Part shown: positions 55,982 to 64,000 of the stretch, piece by piece
Layout: every line of letters begins with the position of its first letter
Position numbering within the stretch: the first letter of the stretch is position 1
Source of the DNA: Cristatella mucedo
Lineage: Eukaryota; Bryozoa; Phylactolaemata; Cristatellidae
Length of the DNA stretch: 64,000 nucleotides
NCBI GenBank assembly: GCA_009760855.2
Contig: WPIO01000025.1
Span: 2,963,501 to 3,027,500, forward strand
Reading direction: 5' to 3'
Translations under genes and position numbers: made by a program
The notes under the pieces: generated by a model
Told to the model about the DNA's origin: nothing
Database searches by the model: none
The model's input: only the letters and a program-made list of their open reading frames with translations

Positions 55982-56219
55982 GCTGGTTTGGTCTAGCGGT
56001 AAAGGTGCTTGCCCCGACCGAGGTCATGGGCTCGAGCCCCGAGGCATATGTGAAGCGCCTGAATAGAGATTAAGTTTTCTTGGGGCGCTATATTAATGAA
56101 TTTTTGGTTAAGGTGCTCGCCCCGACCAAGGTCTGACTGAGGTCGTGGGCTCGAGCCCTGAGGCATATGTGAAGCGCCTGAATAGAGATTAAGTTCTCTC
56201 AGAGCGCTATATAAATGAA
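55982..56219 (+). mobile_element. Two tandem tRNA-derived SINEs, family 2
   Basis: Copy one is 55982-56100: A-box-like TGGTCTAGCGGTAAAGG, B-box-like GGCTCGAGCCC, tail GAAGCGCCTGAATAGAGATT and GGGGCGCTATATTAATGAA. Copy two is 56101-56219, lacking the first part of the head and with a short duplication (GACCAAGGTCTGACTGAGGT). The GCGC...AGAGATTAAGTTCTC...GCGCTATATAAATGAA tail resembles the 3' end of the L2-like LINE family B in this window. Confidence 0.85.
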
Positions 56220-56350
<131 letters not shown>

Positions 56351-56807
56351 CATATGAGGCAATCAGCAGCATTGCTGAGTTTGCCAGTGCTAGCGGTCAC
56401 GCACGACAGAAAACTGCACAGACAACACGGCTGTTTCTTGCAAATCGCCGCAGAAGCCATAAGCACGTTTGTTGCCACCCAAGGCCACCACGCACCTTCG
56501 CCCACTGTGTACTTCCTTCCATTAATGGGCTCACTGGTCTTCGACCGAAGTAAGACCCCCAACCTCGAAGATGCCGAGATGACCCAAACGCGCCTTTTGC
56601 ATGCGTAACTAGCGAATTAATCAAGGAAGCACAGTATGCGACTACAGACGGCGAGTCCGAGGCAGCCAACAGCATACTATCGTCGAGTGCTAGTGAACAT
56701 TGAGCAGGCCAGCACATGGTCGGCAAGCCAGCAGGCTACAGGCAAGAGCAAGACGCAATGAGAGCGCTGGGCACTGGGAAACAGCTGCTCCACAGGCGCT
56801 CTGCTAC

Positions 56808-57195
56808 CTCAGCAAGTCTTCGACGTCGGCGTTCAGCGCTCGCGACGTGATGGGCGGCCTGAGTGCCTCCTGCAGGCTTTCTCGTAGCAACCCACAGCTG
56901 TCCGTCGCATCATGGCTGCGATCGGGCGAGCACTGCGCGCCGACAGCTGCCACGAACAACGGCGGCGCCGCCACGTCCACCGAGCCGTCAGTCCGACTGC
57001 AGTCGCCACGCTCGCTGTCCGCACCGACGCCCGATTCTGCCGAGGCCACTGCCGCGGCTGACGCAGCAGCAGCAGCAGCTGCTACTGATTCTGTCGAGTC
57101 CTTCCGTGTCAGCCGCTCGTGGAGAGCGGCAAGCAATGCCTCGAACAGCGAGCGACGCTCGCGAGCGCCGTCGCCCTGGACGACGCTAGAGGCAC
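56808..57195 (-). CDS. TUBGCP5: GCP5 exon 7 (linker between GRIP domains)
   Basis: 388 bases, acceptor GCATCGCTGCAG and donor GTAGCA, phase 1 to 2. It encodes ARERRSLFEALLAALHERLT, a long Ala/Ser-rich low-complexity stretch, then CGLLRESLQEALRPPITSRA and LNADVEDLL. It corresponds to the linker and the start of GRIP2. The alanine run from AGC/GCN codons is unlike the vertebrate linker. Confidence 0.75.
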
Positions 57196-57331
57196 CTGCA
57201 GCGATGCGCCGGCGCGGCTTCACGCGGCATCACCGGCAGGGGCACGGACGACAACGATGAGACGTGGTGCACGAGCGGGGCAGACGTGGGCATGGCTGGC
57301 CAAGGGGGGGGGGGACAGATCCATTCCTTAC

Positions 57332-57558
57332 CGACGGTGGCTGCTCCGTTGCAGTCGCGGGACACGCCAGCCGGGCCCGCCGACGGCCTGAGCAGCCGCC
57401 GCTGCAGGCCGGCCAGCATGTCGATCGACTTGGCTGCCACCAGGAGGCGCGCGAGCACCGGCTGCAGGAAGAAGGGCGCCGGCATCTCGTCTGCACCGTC
57501 GTGCAGCGCCCAGCCGCGGCTCCAGAACGAGGCGTCGTCGCAGGCAAGCTCCCGATTC
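57332..57558 (-). CDS. TUBGCP5: GCP5 exon 6
   Basis: 227 bases, acceptor TCGGCCGCAG and donor GTAAGG, phase 2 to 1. It encodes NRELACDDASFWSRGWALHD, GADEMPAPFFLQPVLARLLV and AAKSIDMLAGLQRRLL. FW...L followed by PxFLxPxLxxILxAGKSxxLL is a conserved GCP block in GRIP1. Confidence 0.9.
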
Positions 57559-57613
57559 CTGCGGCCGACGAGCAAAAAAGCGGGTCGAAATGTGCAGGCT
57601 CAGCTGCGCACGA

Positions 57614-57616
<3 letters not shown>

Positions 57617-57653
<37 letters not shown>

Positions 57654-57677
57654 TCTCTCTCTCTCTCTCCCTCTCTC
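57617..57677. repeat. CT microsatellite
   Basis: An imperfect CT tract with two CC interruptions, 59 bases upstream (gene sense) of GCP5 exon 6. On the gene's sense strand it is a GA repeat. Confidence 0.95.
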
Positions 57678-58637
57678 CAGCCGAGACGAAGCCGAGCGCA
57701 TCCCGAGCCGGGCAGACAGGAGCCTGGCAGATCACGTGCTTGCAAGAGCGATTGGAAGTAACTGAATACGACTGAAAACAGCCGAGAACAGCACGGCCGC
57801 CTGCCTGCTGAACAATGACGCTGCGACCTCGCACAGCAGCCTCGGTAAGGGAGTTCGAGCCGACGAGTGAAAGAAGTGCAGCGCAGGAACGGCCAGGCAA
57901 GGGCATGCCCAGGCAAGGCCAAGTGTGTGCCGTTCACAGCAGTTCGGCGGAACTGAAAATGGAGCTCAGCCTTTGCTGGAAAGTAAACCTAGTCGTAGCC
58001 ACAGAAACCTGGCACTTATACAAAGTGGTGAAGCTAAACATGAGCCGAAAGAATCTTTCGACGAGTCGAAGCTTGCGGGCCTCAATATCAAGGACCAACA
58101 AATAGATGACTAGTTTGACTTTTCGGACAGCAGACTCGTTAAAAAAAAGAGCCCCCATTAGCAACTACGCCAGGACAGTCACACGTACGAGGGTGAAACA
58201 GAAGCTAAGCTGGTATAGCCTGGAGCGCGAGTGTCCAATGAGCAGAGCACTGCTGCTGAGCAGCGATAACACGGTCAGGCTCGACCATGCATTTGCCTAG
58301 GACTGGACAGTTGTGTGTCGATTCAACACACCCATCTCCATCCCCATGCGAACTCTACTACTTTCAAGCAACAAGGGAATGGCTGCCAGTAAATGTAAAA
58401 GGTAAGCCGATCCTGCAGCCTCATTTTATGTAGTGGCAGAAACAGTCACCCTAGCCTTCCCCCCTTACTTGTACCGGGTAATACAGGATCGCCTGCTACA
58501 GTCACTCAACCGCGATCGATCAAGCGATTGCAGCCGCTACCGCACCAGCCGCATCAGCAGTGTGCCAGCGGGTCCTGGCCGAGCATCCAAAGCAAAGCGA
58601 GACAGATCGCTCACGAATGGTATCAAGGAATGCCCAC

Positions 58638-58756
58638 CGCTGAACGACGAACTCCCGGCACACATCGGCAGCGAGAAAGCCTTTGGACAGCCAGCTGTCC
58701 ACGATGTCCAAATATGGTCGCATGGTAAGCAATGTTACTTGCAGCACGAGCCCGAC
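58638..58756 (-). CDS. TUBGCP5: GCP5 exon 5 (MRPYL motif)
   Basis: 119 bases, acceptor GTTCTTTTTCTGCAG and donor GTGGGC, phase 0 to 2. It encodes VGLVLQVTLLTMRPYLDIVD, SWLSKGFLAADVCREFVVQ and the first two bases of Arg. The (V/M)RPYLxxxxxWL...G.L.D...EF motif is diagnostic of GCP-family proteins. A stronger-looking donor (GTGAGC) lies 22 bases further but breaks phase with exon 6. Confidence 0.9.
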
Positions 58757-59336
58757 CTGCAGAAAAAGAACCGTCACTGAAGTCGCTGATTAAGCGAGAA
58801 ATGGGCTGCCACAATCTCGCCGAGCGAATTTTCCAGCATGCGCAGCTGCAACACTGAACAACAAAGAGCTGCAGCTGCTGAAACACCTGCCTCGGCCTCC
58901 CCTCCCTCCTCCCATCCAGTGTAGATGCGCTTTCGTGCCGAGGTGCTGCCGCCGCCGTTCGCTAGTTAAAAAGTAAACGCCCGCAGATAATGCTGCTGCA
59001 GGTCTGACTTTGATTTTAGCAAGCTTCGCCCCAAGCTCATACCAACCCCTCTCCCCGATTCGAGGCACGGCAACATGGAGGCAGGAAATGCAATGGCACG
59101 TGGCTAGCCTCTACATCGAAGCAAACTGAATTGCTTCGTCTGCAATAGAATGCAAAAAAAAACGACCGACTTTGCTGGCTCGTGAGCTGCAGCTGGGCCC
59201 GCTGCTGCTGCTACCGCGCAGCCACTGTCCACAACGGCCTCGGCACCTCGGAACTGTTGCTGCACTTCGGCGAGGCCACAGCTGCCGCAGAGCTGCACGA
59301 GTCGGCAGGCGGCAGGCGGTGAAACTGTGAGGACAC

Positions 59337-59515
59337 GTCGGCTGCGACGAGCATCTCGCCCAAGCTGCCGAACAGCTGCGCCACCGCCCGGCTCGGCGAT
59401 GCGCATCGGCCATCGTCCGCCACGACGCCGCGGCGCTGTATGGCCATCATCAGGTCAAGGTCAGCGAGCCAGGGTCCCAGCCGCTGCCGCAGGTTCACCA
59501 GCGTGCCGAGAGTCT
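59337..59515 (-). CDS. TUBGCP5: GCP5 exon 4
   Basis: 179 bases, acceptor TTGCCCTCGGCAG and donor GTGTCC, phase 1 to 0. It encodes ETLGTLVNLRQRLGPWLADL, DLMMAIQRRGVVADDGRCAS and RAVAQLFGSLGEMLVAAD, the GCP5-type TLxxLxxxLxxxLxxLxxL helix pair. The donor is not the strongest, but phase continuity with the next exon supports it. Confidence 0.8.
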
Positions 59516-59948
59516 CTGCCGAGGGCAAAAGAGAAGGGGAAGAGCGGATGACGACCGCTGCCGCTCGCAGGCCACGTGCCACAGCAACGGCGACCGACGG
59601 CAGCTGAGAAAAACCGAGCTGGAGACGCGACACTGAATTCTTCGGCGCAAAAAGAGCCGAGGAAGGGGTGACCGTGTCACCTCCATGACCTCGGTGACAC
59701 GTGACCTAGGCAGGGTGACACGGCGTGGAATGAAGCTCGCTGTGCAAAAGACGGGGTGGAAAGAGAAGCGCCAAATGCGCACAGTGGCCGCTCTTCGGCT
59801 GAGAGAAGGCTGTCGCACTGATTGTATGCGACCGCACCTTCGTGGGTCACGCCTCGACCCAGGCTGTGGTTAGGCGACCATTCAGGCCAGAGTACGATGC
59901 TCACTCGGAGCTCGACGCGACACGATGGTTAGCACGCACGTCACTCAC

Positions 59949-60150
59949 CGTGACCGCTGAGAGCTGACTGAAAGTCGCGGAGCTCAGCGACGAGCCGCTT
60001 GTGCCACTGCGCCAAGGCGAAGGCGTAGGCCCTGTATGTCTGCGATCTCACGCAGTGCCTGCCCGAGGCGACAGCGGCACAGAATGCGTTCAGCTGCAGC
60101 AGCCAGTCGGCACGCAGCCCGTACTCGGTCAGCAGAGATCGGAGTGGGTT
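59949..60150 (-). CDS. TUBGCP5: GCP5 exon 3
   Basis: 202 bases, acceptor CTCTCTTCGTTCAG and donor GTGAGT, phase 0 to 1. It encodes NPLRSLLTEYGLRADWLLQL, NAFCAAVASGRHCVRSQTYR, AYAFALAQWHKRLVAELRDF and QSALSGH. It matches the GRIP1 helices in which a TYxAF...W motif is followed by an Ex-rich helix. Confidence 0.85.
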
Positions 60151-60339
60151 CTGAACGAAGAGAGAGAGAGCACTCTCTTAGATGCAGCAGTGGCGGCAAG
60201 ATGGACAGCCGCTCCGGTGGGAACCACATCACGAGCCGAACATGCAACCAAACAAAAAGTGTCATGAAAAAGATCTCTTGAAATGAGCCACCTAAGGTGT
60301 CTGCTTAGCAAGGCATTCCATCGTGCTTCCTTTGCAGCA

Positions 60340-60421
60340 AATGTAAAGTGCGTAGAAAGAGATTGAGTTCTCTGAGGATGCTACATCAAATGTATTATTA
60401 TTATTATTATTATTATTATTG
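60340..60421 (+). mobile_element. L2-like LINE-B 3' tail with TTA repeat
   Basis: AAAGTGCGTAGAAAGAGATT, GAGTTCTCTGAGGATGCTAC and a (TTA)n run at 60396-60420, in the intron between GCP5 exons 2 and 3. Confidence 0.7.
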
Positions 60422-61647
60422 TTGTTTCCCTACTTAGAGGGAGGGCAAACGACCCTTATCCCTGGGCATGATTTACTAGCTCCAGAGGGCAGGCCAGCGG
60501 ATGAATTCTCAGAGAGCCGGACGTCACGAAGACGGACGGCGAAGACAGCCACGGGTCACGCTCGAAGCGTTTCCCAGCATCATCGTGAACTGCAGCATTT
60601 TTTCCTCTCTCTAACTACTGCAGAGCAGCAAGGCGAGCGAAGAGCTGCGCACGGCCTTCAGAAGCTCTACAGCAGCTATCGGCATGGGCCATCGACTAGC
60701 TTTTGGCAGGCGATGTCTCGAGGACATTGGGCGGCGGCAGAGGAATGAGCCTGCGCTCAGGGCTGGCTCGCAGGCAACAGATGCTGGTGGGCTCGAACGG
60801 CCAGGGGGCAGGTATCTTCCTCATTGGAGAAACAGTCTTGTCGCCACCACCGCTCGGATATGACGTAATCAGGGGGCGACATCCGGATGCTAGCTATTGA
60901 CTGACAACGGAGGCGTGTGAAAGCATGTCATCTCCACCCAAAGTGCATCAGACATCAGACATACACACGCTAGAAATGGGATCTGAAATTTTGACGATTC
61001 CACATAGAACGAAAACATTAAAAAATAATCATGCAAACCATGTCTAACCCAAAAGTAAACCGGACGCAAGTTATCTATAAATAACATTTAATGATCTCCG
61101 CATCACATGCGACTTTTCCCAACTTGTTGAACCTTGGTACATCGAGGTACATGTTTGCAGCTTGTTGAGGTACATGCTTGTGACTTTTAAACAGTTTCAT
61201 TAAGAGTGTAGCCTGTGCCTTGTAAATCCCATAGTTCGGCCAATGGTGCATGGATTAACGTGAAATGTCAAATGTAAGTTCAGCTCTGGTTTAACTACAG
61301 CAGAAGTTGATTTCTGATTTCGGTTGGATAAGTTATTCTAGATATATCCTTGACTGCAGAATATAAAATTCAAGCAAGTTTGATGTATATGTATAGACAA
61401 ACTTGAATCACTCTCAAGCTTTTAAAGCCCAACGAAGCCACAGGGATTCGACAGCAAATTGAGACATATTGTAACCAACAGTAACCTAGATAATAGCCCA
61501 TGCAAAAACTGCGACAACTTGTTGGGTGCACGTCAGCTCAATCCACTTCCTGCAAACCATTGTCCTCTACATCAAACTCAACACAGCCCCTCGGTAACTG
61601 GTCATTCTCGTGATCTGCACTGCTCTTGCATACCACCGGTATTCCTA

Positions 61648-61814
61648 GCTGATTAAACAGTCTCTTTTTGTATAGCGACAGAAGAGCCTTTACGGCTATC
61701 ACCACTGCTTGCAGTGGCGATAAAGGATCGCCCACTGCAGGAATCGAACCCACGACCTCGGGACCGAGGTCGTGAAAGCAACCGCCTTACCTAGTGTGCC
61801 ATCACGGCTCACCA
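61648..61814 (-). mobile_element. tRNA-derived SINE, family 1, nearly full length
   Basis: Minus orientation. Head GTGAGCCGTGATGGCACACT, AGGTAAGGCGGTTGCTTTCA, B-box-like GGTTCGATTC at 61741-61750, body CCACTGCAAGCAGTGGTGAT and AGCCGTAAAGGCTCTTCTGT, 3' end TTAATCAGCTAG. This is the best reference copy in the window. Confidence 0.9.
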
Positions 61815-62185
61815 TGCGGTACGGAGCTATTTTACTGCATTCACCTTGCAGAGCACATATCTTGAACGTTTGATAGACAAAAACTAGACAAGACTTCGTC
61901 CAAGCTACGATTTCAGTCAGCTGCATGCTCGGATCAACGCAGCCGACCAACTGTGCGTGCATGCTACAACAAACGCCAGGTATGATCGACTGACACAAAA
62001 GAGAGGCAAGGCAAAGATAACTTTGCAATTCACTACCAGGCAACTCGACCAAATGCAAAAATAAATGCCCACGTGTCAAACAGACTAGGGGGATGGGACC
62101 CGATGCATCATAAAGTGATGCAGCTGCTGTAGGAGACTGGAAAACGAGAAAGCCATGCCATCGCCCAAGTAGGCAGCAAACTCAC

Positions 62186-62282
62186 CTCTGTCTCGTGAAC
62201 CAGCGCTATATTGTCCCTCACAACGAACTGCTGTGTAGACGGATCGAGCTTGTAGACAAATCCACCACTTCCGGTAAGGAGC
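62186..62282 (-). CDS. TUBGCP5: GCP5 exon 2
   Basis: 97 bases, acceptor TGCTGCTTAG and donor GTGAGT. The first base completes the Trp codon split from the previous exon. It encodes LLTGSGGFVYKLDPSTQQFV and VRDNIALVHETE, the conserved beta-like segment after the RETLW motif in GCP5. Confidence 0.85.
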
Positions 62283-62461
62283 CTAAGCAGCAGTCAGAGC
62301 AACGTCCCGCACACGGTCACCGGACGTGGCCCACCACCACCACCACGCCCACCGGCCTCTTCTTTGGCTCGAAAAGCAGCCCAGCCAAAGGAGAGGCCGG
62401 TGCTCGCCATCAGCCAGCCAATGCCTGCCTGAGCCCAGGCGAAATCTTGCTAAAAGGTCAA

Positions 62462-62640
62462 GGCTGATTCAACAGCCTCATTTGCATAGCAGCAGAGGAG
62501 CGCGGCCGGCTATCACCACCGGTAGCAGAAGACAAAAAAAGATCGTCCACTGCCAGGACTCGAACCCACGGCCTGGCTCGTGAAGAACGAGCGCAGTACA
62601 CTTGGGCTAAGTAAGGCCCACGAGTTCTAACGACACGAGC
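62462..62640 (-). mobile_element. tRNA-derived SINE, family 1 variant
   Basis: Minus orientation, more diverged. CTTAGCCCAAGTGTACTGCG head, B-box-like GGTTCGAGTCC (about 62554-62564), body CACCGGTGGTGATAGCC in a rearranged form, tail TGAGGCTGTTGAATCAGCC. Between GCP5 exons 1 and 2. Confidence 0.7.
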
Positions 62641-62789
62641 CTCCAATGGGCGCCCAGCACCCGCTGCATTGGCCACTCGCAGCCGTTGCCTGAGCAAAGC
62701 GAAAGCGCCGGGTCAAGATTGAGGAACCGCGACGACCAGCGCAAAGCGGCACGTTTTTCACAAAACGGCGCAAAACGAACACTGCTCAC

Positions 62790-63136
62790 CATAAGGTCTC
62801 GCGGACCACCTGGTACTCCGTGATGTACGTTAGGGAAGCCGGCGGCACCACGTTAAACGGACTGACAGCTATCAGGTATCTCTCCCAATCTCTGGCAAAG
62901 CTTGTGGTCGCGAGGAGCTCGCCGTCCGCGAATCCTTTCCAGTATTCTGGCATTAGGCTGCTGGCAAGAGTCTTGGAGCTGCCGCTGCCGCCGCGGTGAC
63001 CTGCTGCTGGGCAGGTGCCTGCATTGGCGGCTGACTTGCCACTTGCTCGCCAGACTGCGGTCGACGTTGAGTGCTGCTGCCGAAGCTTCCTGGTGTGCGT
63101 CGGCTCGGAGTCGCTGTCACTCAAGTCTGACATGTC
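62790..63136 (-). CDS. TUBGCP5: GCP5 exon 1 of those found (GRIP1 start)
   Basis: 347 bases ending at donor GTGAGC, phase 2. It encodes an acidic/Ser-rich start (DMSDLSDSDSEPTHTRKLRQ), a Gly/Ser/Ala linker, MPEYWKGFADGELLATTSFA, ERYLIAVSPFNVVPPASLTY and ITEYQVVRETL. The last is the hallmark that opens the GRIP1 region. The 5' limit is uncertain. A good acceptor (CCTCTCGTCCAG) ends at 63137, but the frame stays open upstream to a Met at 63238, so the exon could be longer. Confidence 0.8.
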
Positions 63137-64000
63137 CTGGACGAGAGGAATGGGATGTAGCTGAGCAGCCATCAAAGCAGCATGCGCTTTATCTCGACAC
63201 TCGTGACAAAGGACTGACGGTAACTTTTTGTCGTGCATTCGGAGACACGGGTCGGCGCTGCCAATGACGGAGGATCAGCCGAACAGGCGCACATCATTAT
63301 CAAGTCAACTATTGACAAAACTCATCCGAGAAAAAAGTCCTAACGATCAATGACGCGCACACGCACGCACGCACACACACACACGCACACGCACGCGCGC
63401 ACACACACACACACACACGCACACACGCGCACACACACACACACGCACGCACACACGTACGCACAGGTAAAGCTACATACAGGCATGCAGCGCAGCAACC
63501 AGGATTTTGGCATTGGATAAAAACCTCGATCTTGAGTGGACATATCTAGCTGTGCTGGAAATGTGCAGGCATGTGGCCCTATTCCTGAGGTATGGGCAAC
63601 ACCGACCACAGCCGTGTTCGGCCATCGCCTGGATACCATGCATTATATGGAAGTGTGGGGACTGCTTCTACTTCGGTCCGTTGGCCTTGCTTCAAGGTGC
63701 TAATCATACTAGCATCAGGTCAAGTGGGTGATGCGATCCATCGCCTGGTACTTCTAGTGCGATTGGGCAACAGACTTGGTCCTGAGACAGGGAGCCTTTT
63801 CGTAACAGCACTTGACCCAGGAGCTTGAAGCTTACCGAAATAATACACAGCTCTGCTTTAGCCTCCTGCTTAAGGTCGCAATCCTGCACAGGGGGAGCCC
63901 TGTTTAAAAGCCATAGAACCAATTTTAAAAGTAATTCTCCAGCAGTTCGGCAGCCGAAGAGGGCTAGAAGCTCACATTATGAACGAGACCGATTTCAAAG
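63137..64000 (-). other. Upstream part of GCP5 gene, exons not identified
   Basis: The open frame of exon 1 continues to a Met at 63238 and could be coding (KKLPSVLCHECRDKAHAALM). A CA/CG-rich microsatellite occupies about 63356-63470. From 63500 to the end I see no convincing GCP5 N-terminal exon; those may lie outside the window. Confidence 0.35.
63356..63470. repeat. CA/CG microsatellite
   Basis: Long ACAC/ACGC tract. Overlapping Cys/Val-rich frames on the minus strand are products of the repeat. Confidence 0.95.

Noticed and set aside
61648-61814. Functional tRNA gene
   Set aside because: It has a B-box-like motif, but the anticodon arm does not fold as a canonical tRNA by eye, and the sequence continues into a SINE body repeated elsewhere.
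63340-63639. Cys/Val-rich minus-strand frame
   Set aside because: Translation of a CA/CG microsatellite.

Overview
This is a eukaryotic, almost certainly invertebrate metazoan, window. The evidence is spliced genes with GT-AG introns, L2-clade LINE fragments, tRNA-derived SINEs with A/B-box sequence, LTR retrotransposons and many long microsatellites. I cannot name the species. A lophotrochozoan or chelicerate-type genome fits the repeat mix, but that is an inference.

Region by region. Positions 1-13530 are mostly transposable elements: a 5'-truncated L2-like LINE (family A, ACATT-tailed) at 387-1405, L2-like family-B fragments, a Ty3/gypsy RT scrap near 4240-4625, and one 7.7 kb LTR retrotransposon insertion (5763-13522, 5-bp target-site duplication GTGGT). 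That element carries a second copy of its own family, inverted inside its integrase (8893-11654, target-site duplication CTCGG). The inner copy in turn holds a LINE-A insertion, so the nesting is at least three deep.

Positions about 13530-41000 are a tandem array of diverged segmental duplicates. The best-preserved content is the 3' part of a Tudor-domain gene. Copy 1 has exons at 15244-20742 and copy 2 at 31797-38477, with matching exon order, splice sites and phases, and exon indels only in multiples of three after the first exon. A third copy (28200-29500) is only a remnant. Old LTR-element and LINE relics sit at equivalent places in the units and so predate the duplications. Sequence just upstream of both Tudor copies shares a TATA-like motif and CRE-like TGACGTC motifs.

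Positions about 41000-47500 hold no gene I can recognise. From 63136 down to 47594 on the minus strand lies a 15-exon gene for a gamma-tubulin complex component, best matched to TUBGCP5/GCP5. I assembled its exons by conserved motifs, splice sites and phase continuity. The N-terminal exons are not identified. Its introns are full of SINEs, microsatellites (including a 27-unit CAG/CTG tract) and LINE-A 3' ends.

No rRNA, CRISPR, operon or prokaryotic feature was seen. Apart from GCP5 and the Tudor paralogues, the protein-like reading frames are transposon relics or low-complexity shadows.
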